A stretch of DNA of 64,000 nucleotides from Casuarius casuarius. Taxonomy: Eukaryota > Chordata > Aves > Casuariiformes > Casuariidae. A program made the position numbers and the translations under genes. The stretch covers positions 1,189,660-1,253,659 of the forward strand of contig PTFA01000091.1 of assembly GCA_003342895.1 (NCBI GenBank), given 5' to 3'. This document shows positions 51,501 to 57,500 of this stretch, piece by piece (position 1 is the stretch's first letter; the number at the start of each line of letters is the position of its first letter). The notes beneath the pieces were generated by a model. The model was given only the letters and a program-made list of their open reading frames with translations, was not told where the DNA came from and did not search any database.

Positions 51501-54500
51501 GAACATTCCAGAACAAAGTCTCATGCCCCAGTTTGTTTTGTAACTCTCATTAATTAGCTATACAGCATTGCTTTCCTTTACTTTCAGATCTCCCACATTT
51601 CCCTTAAAATTGCTGAGTGAATGAATGTGAATTATCTCAGAGATATACAGATACTTACTCTCCCAGAAAAAGGATTTCTGTGCAAACATTTCCCTTGTCC
51701 TGAAGCAAAAAGTCTCGTAGGAAAGTAGTGACACTCTCCAGAGTGATATTACCGCAGACAACAATATAGCTACAGGAGGAGATCAAACAAGATTTGACGC
51801 TTTGAAAACAGTAGAGTGATTGTTGCAGATCTGACATTGTATGACATTATATGTTTGCTTGTTGGTTATTAAACCAAGTACTGCAGAAAACAGTCAGTTT
51901 GTGTCTTTGACTTGACTGTAATTTCGTCCATCATGACCGTGTACCTCAGGAGTTATTTTGGAAGGGAAGAACTGTAATTGTTAGAAGTAGTGAGCAGTAG
52001 AGATTATAAAAGGAAAGCTGAGTCATAGAAGGAACTTGATAGTTGGCTTGGAACTTGATAAAGCTTGGTAAAGCCTGTACCTAATCTGCCCAATCCTGAG
52101 TGGGGAAAAAAAGCCAGTGAGATAGCCTAATTTAGAGATCGAAGAGACCTACCACGTCAGCTAGCTTCTCTCTTCCCATGCTGAAGGGTGATGTTGACAA
52201 GGTCTGTTGAGACACTTTTGAGGTAAGGATCAGCCAAGAGTAAGTTTCAGGATTTGATTTGAACTATTACAGGAAGCTTCCCAACCTAATAACTGATCTG
52301 ATTTTTTTTTTTTTTTTTCCAAAATACAAATAGCAGTGATACTTACTTTTTCCCACTCACCACTTCATAGGAGGATTTGTAACTTTTATGGCTTTCAACA
52401 ATTTCTACAACTTCAGGGATAAAGTTTGCAAACAGTACCTAAGACAAGAAGAAATACCACATCTCAGAGCCACTTCCATCTATCCTACTTATGATAAATT
52501 AACCTGTGAGAATTTAAATTGTGTGAAACAACAACTACAAATTTACTTTGGATTCCTAAAATCACTGGCACCTTGGATTCTTTTTATCCAATATTTTGGC
52601 TCTTGTTCTGTCAAGTGTTTGAAGTCACAGGAAGAAATAATAGAAGCCTTGCCAGCTCTTAGAGGACAAAATTACTCTACAGCCATGCCAGTAAGTACTT
52701 CATGTTAAAACTCTGTTTGTGCATAGACATCTAATCCCTGCTGGAACTCTGCTAAGCTCAAGTCTTTCGTGACATTGCTGTTTACTCTGTCTCCAGCTGT
52801 CATTTCCAGAAAAGGAATAAAGGTTTCTTACCAAACCACCAATGATGAAGAAAATAATGAAGGTTCGACCCAGGGCTGTTTGAACCACAACATCACCATA
52901 ACCAACAGTGGACATAGTCACCATTACTAGGTACATGCATTCGAAATAGCTGAGGGACTGGGAATTTCCAGGGTGGACCCAAGGATCTCCATTGTTCTCT
53001 ACCTGTCCAGGAGAGAAAGAAGAAATAAGTGAGAGAAAAGTTTAAAGATGGATTGAATCAAGGGGGTTGGTTTGGGTCCATCTCTATGATTATTTAATAA
53101 AGAAAAATTGGCAGTATTATAATTACTGTAGAAGTAACTCACTACCAGAAAATGGGGCCTCGCAACTATGTCTGGCAACATATCCAAGTAAACTGCACTG
53201 GCTTAAATCATGCTTTGTCCTGATACAAGAAAACTGTTTTCTCTCTCTCCCCTCTCTCCAAGAGAAGGCTACACTCTTTAGGGAAAACATTCACCCAAAG
53301 CTCACACAGTAATACTGATTTAAGGCAACAAGGAAGGATGTGTAACTGATTGTACATACCAGGTGAATAAATCCTGCAGCTGTGAGCCAGGTGCTTAAAA
53401 AAACAGCGAAGAGTTTGGAGAGCTTGATTGAATAACTAGAGATGGAAAATGGAAAAGCCCAGAGCTTTTAAGACATAACAATCTCTGCAAGAGTTAAAAT
53501 TTCCTACATGACATCACCTCTGCTTAAAAAAAAAAAAAACAAAAAACAAAAAACCCCCCACCCTTCTCATGTGTGTAACACTACATAAGAAGGATTTAGA
53601 ATTAGAAAAAACTTCCTACATCCAACCTTTTCTATCATAGGCAACATGTCAAATAATCCCATTTTTGATATTTATCAAACTGCAAAACCTGTAACAGTTC
53701 TTGTATGTATGATTCGCATTTAATTTTTTCCACAGTTAATAGTTATAAAACTTTTTGTAATTTCTAGCCGAACATTATTGATAGTCAGTTTATTTCCACA
53801 TGCAACACTGGTAATAAAAGAGGGGAGGAGGGGGAAAAAAAAGAAAAAAGAAAACAGTCAGCCAAAATACAGACATCAGGGAGAACACTATGCTTCCAAG
53901 TGTACTTGGTCAGGCTTTGACTTACTTGTTCTTGGTGATCCTGAGGAACTGTAGTATTTGGGGAAGTTCTAACAACCTAAGTGCTCTCAAAAAACGCAAA
54001 CCTGCAGAAAAGCAAGCAAGTCAAAGAGGACAAAAAAGTCTCCATCTAGAAGTACAGTGTTTGCATGCATTCAGATAAGTTTAGACATGCATGCTTTGTC
54101 TTCCACATATTTATAGTGGATCCTACATCAAACCTGACAAGAGAGGATAGCATTGTTCTGCATTCAGAGCCTTTTGCTGCTGGATTTCTATTTATGTCCT
54201 CAAAGGAGGCCTTAAATTACAAGAAAAATTAAGAAATGCAGTTTCTCTGAGGTACAACCTGAAGGATTAAGTGACATACAGGCCAACTGGACTATAGACC
54301 CCAGAGCACATATGAAAGTCATTCATAAAAACAGGGTACCATCTTTACTTCCCTTCTGAATAACTCCACATCCAGTTGGGGAAGTACAGTGATGGGCAAG
54401 GTATTAAAACCCAGGTAGGCAGATAAACAGAACATAAGAGGCTTGTGAATTACCAAGCACTGCCTAAAATTTAAGAGATTTTACCAGTAAGGTATAATTT

Positions 54501-57500
54501 TGCTCCCACTTACAAAGAACAGTTTTCATAGTTATGGCTAGTCACAGTGTCCCCAAGTCAAAATAAGTGAGTATTGGTGCCAGATGCAGAATAACAAGGA
54601 TGGAGAACAGGATCTCCAAGTCTCACTTACCAAGCCAATTCTTCTTTAAATAATAGGAGACAAAAACTGGAGGAATGGTGAAGAAATCCACAAGAGAATT
54701 CAGCTCAAGCCAGAATCTCAGCTTGTCATCTGCTGCCACCAACTAAACATGAATAACATCAAAAAGCATGAAAGCTGTGTGATCTTGGGTCTCATCAGAG
54801 CAAGGAGAAGGCTCTCCGAGGAACAGACTCATTTTCACAGTCTGCTTTTTTTGGCTTCTGTGAACACCCACTTAAGACTTCTGTTTTGTTTCAGAAAGGC
54901 ATGGGCTGAAGCCCTTAGAACATAACGGCAGGTTGGACCCAAAGGTATAATGACACTTTCTTTCTCTCCTACTCTCTCATCTGCCCATTCCATCTTTTTT
55001 CTAGGATACCCTTCTCTGTGCTTCCAAAGGATCAGTATAAAACCCAGAGACAGGTAAGACCCCATCCTCATTACCTAAAATCATGACAGGGAAAATTCTG
55101 CTTTCTAATGACTTGGCCAAAAATTCTAATGCCAAAAGCCAGGATCAAAATGTATTTCACAACAGTGCAACTAATGGCATTTTAACAGATGGCATACAGC
55201 TACCTATCCAGTCCATTCAAGATAAGCAGAATAGAGACCTGGCTAATTAATTCAGTGGGTTAAAGACATGGCTAATGTGTGAGCTGGGAAAATGTTGGCA
55301 AAATGCTGGAAAACAACCAGATTCCAAAAAGAAAGCAATTAAAAGAGAAGCTAAAAAAAAACAGGGTGGTTCTGAATTAAGCTAAGGCAATCAAACATTA
55401 TACTTCAGAACACCTGTTGTCCCATACAGGTAAACTCTTCCTAAACATGTATTTTTAACTTACCTTTCTCATAAAGTGCCCTTACCCGTAATCCAAAGTA
55501 AAGTAGGAAGAAAGCATTGAAGCCTGTATCTATAAAAAGGATGCTGTCTGGAAAGGAGATCTTGAAATCCTCTCTTCTAATAGGGAAATATAAATCACAG
55601 CCAGTGGAAGGAGGGAGAGGCAAGAACAAAACAATAGATTGGCTATACAGTGACATTTAGCTTTTTTATTTTGATTAGAAAATATTCACTAAACCAGAAG
55701 TTGAAAGTATTCACAATTTTGTGTAATCTTAATCACTCACTCTAACCCACTGAGGAAGCAATGTTAATAGCAGGTTTTTATTAGTATTAGCAAGAATTTT
55801 AAAACATGACTTTATTTTATCTATCCTGCACTTTATACTGGAAGGTTTGGTTTTGATACATTTGAGGAGCATTTAAGCAAATCCTCCTATCAACTTCTCC
55901 AGGAGCACCTTTCTTCTGTGGACCAGTATCCTCTTCTGTACTCAGCTTAGTGGAAGAGAGAGCTCCTGCAGCTATTTCTTACTGAAGCCCTACTGAACAG
56001 GGACTTCCGTCTGTCCAGAGAGCAGTTTAAAGCACTAGCTAGTTTCCGGCAAAGTCAGCCAGGTTACTTTAAAACACTAATTTAAACTTTCTAGGCCAGC
56101 TCCACTGACCTTGCATGAAATAGTCTTACAGAGTGCTGAAACAAAGCGTAACAGGGGAGAGGGATGCAGGTGGTAAAATCTGGCAGTGGAAAGCTGAGGG
56201 AATAAACTTTTTCTGCTGCCACCACCTTGTCCAACAAACGTTGGACAGTAGCTCAAGAGATTACAGGGTAGATGCTCACACTCACTTGCTGACATATTGT
56301 CCATACCGGGCTGACAGTGAGTTAGGGACGTTGATTATGAGCCAACTGATACACACTTCCTCCTCCAGACAGGGGATATTTTAAAAGGAGAAACAGAACT
56401 AAGTAATCCAGCCCCATAGGTCAGCCAAAGTGAACATGTACTTTCATATATGGGGTGTAATGCTATTCATGGAAAGAACTCTGTGTGAATAAGATTAACT
56501 GCCTGTTTGCTCCCTAAAAAGAAACTCTTTCCTTTCTGAAGCTATTCCTAGCTGTTTGTCAGATTTATGTCTTGGGATTAAACATAATATTGGATTGCTC
56601 TTGATGTATAATTCTGATTCTCAGGTTTACCCATGGTGATTGAATTCAGTTCAGATTGCTCCATAGCTTTTATATTTATCTCATTTTATGATTCCATTTT
56701 ATTTTTTCAGTGTTATGCACCAGTCCAAGCAAAGCACTGAGAACAATGCTCTGGCATATTAAATCGATCAAAGGGTTTTACATATTAACATCCTTTTACC
56801 CCTGAACACACTCTACAAAATATATGTATTCAGGTGAAGACTGATAAAGGCCATGGCATGCTTTCCTACTCAGTCTCGTTATTTTATTCCCAAATTGTTT
56901 ACTGAAGGCTGGATTTTGTAGGAGAGCTCTGTTCCCATTTAGGTACCAAAAACAGATGGCCAGACTTTCAGAAGAGTTTTGGGTAGTAGGTTGTGAGCTT
57001 TATTAAAAGCCTAGCATTCTCTAGATATTGCAATAGGAACAGCTGGGCTTTGAACGCTTTTGAAAGTGTATGCATCAAAATGGGTGCCAGACCATTTTCA
57101 AAATCTGTGTCCAGCTGCAGTACTTGGAAATCTGTCTCTCATTTCTTCTGAGAATCCAGCTTTGAAGGTATAACGGGGGTGGGGGAACACACATGGAAAA
57201 CAGTCACACACCCCAAAACTCCCTCTCTCCCACCCAGAAAACAAACAAACAAAATACCCCCAAAACTGCTATAACATAAAGATATATAAGGCACCTTTCC
57301 CTTCCTGGCTGCATTTTCTAGCTCCATGCACTACACAGTCTGCTGCTATCATGCAGTTATGCCAAAGATATGCTTTATAAGTAACTGTAATCCCTGTGAA
57401 GTATTGGGATCTTAAGGGAAGAGACAGATATGCAGCCAACATCCCACGGAGCTCAAGGGGGCCTATCACATAACAGTACCCACAGGTTCCTCTGGCTAGT

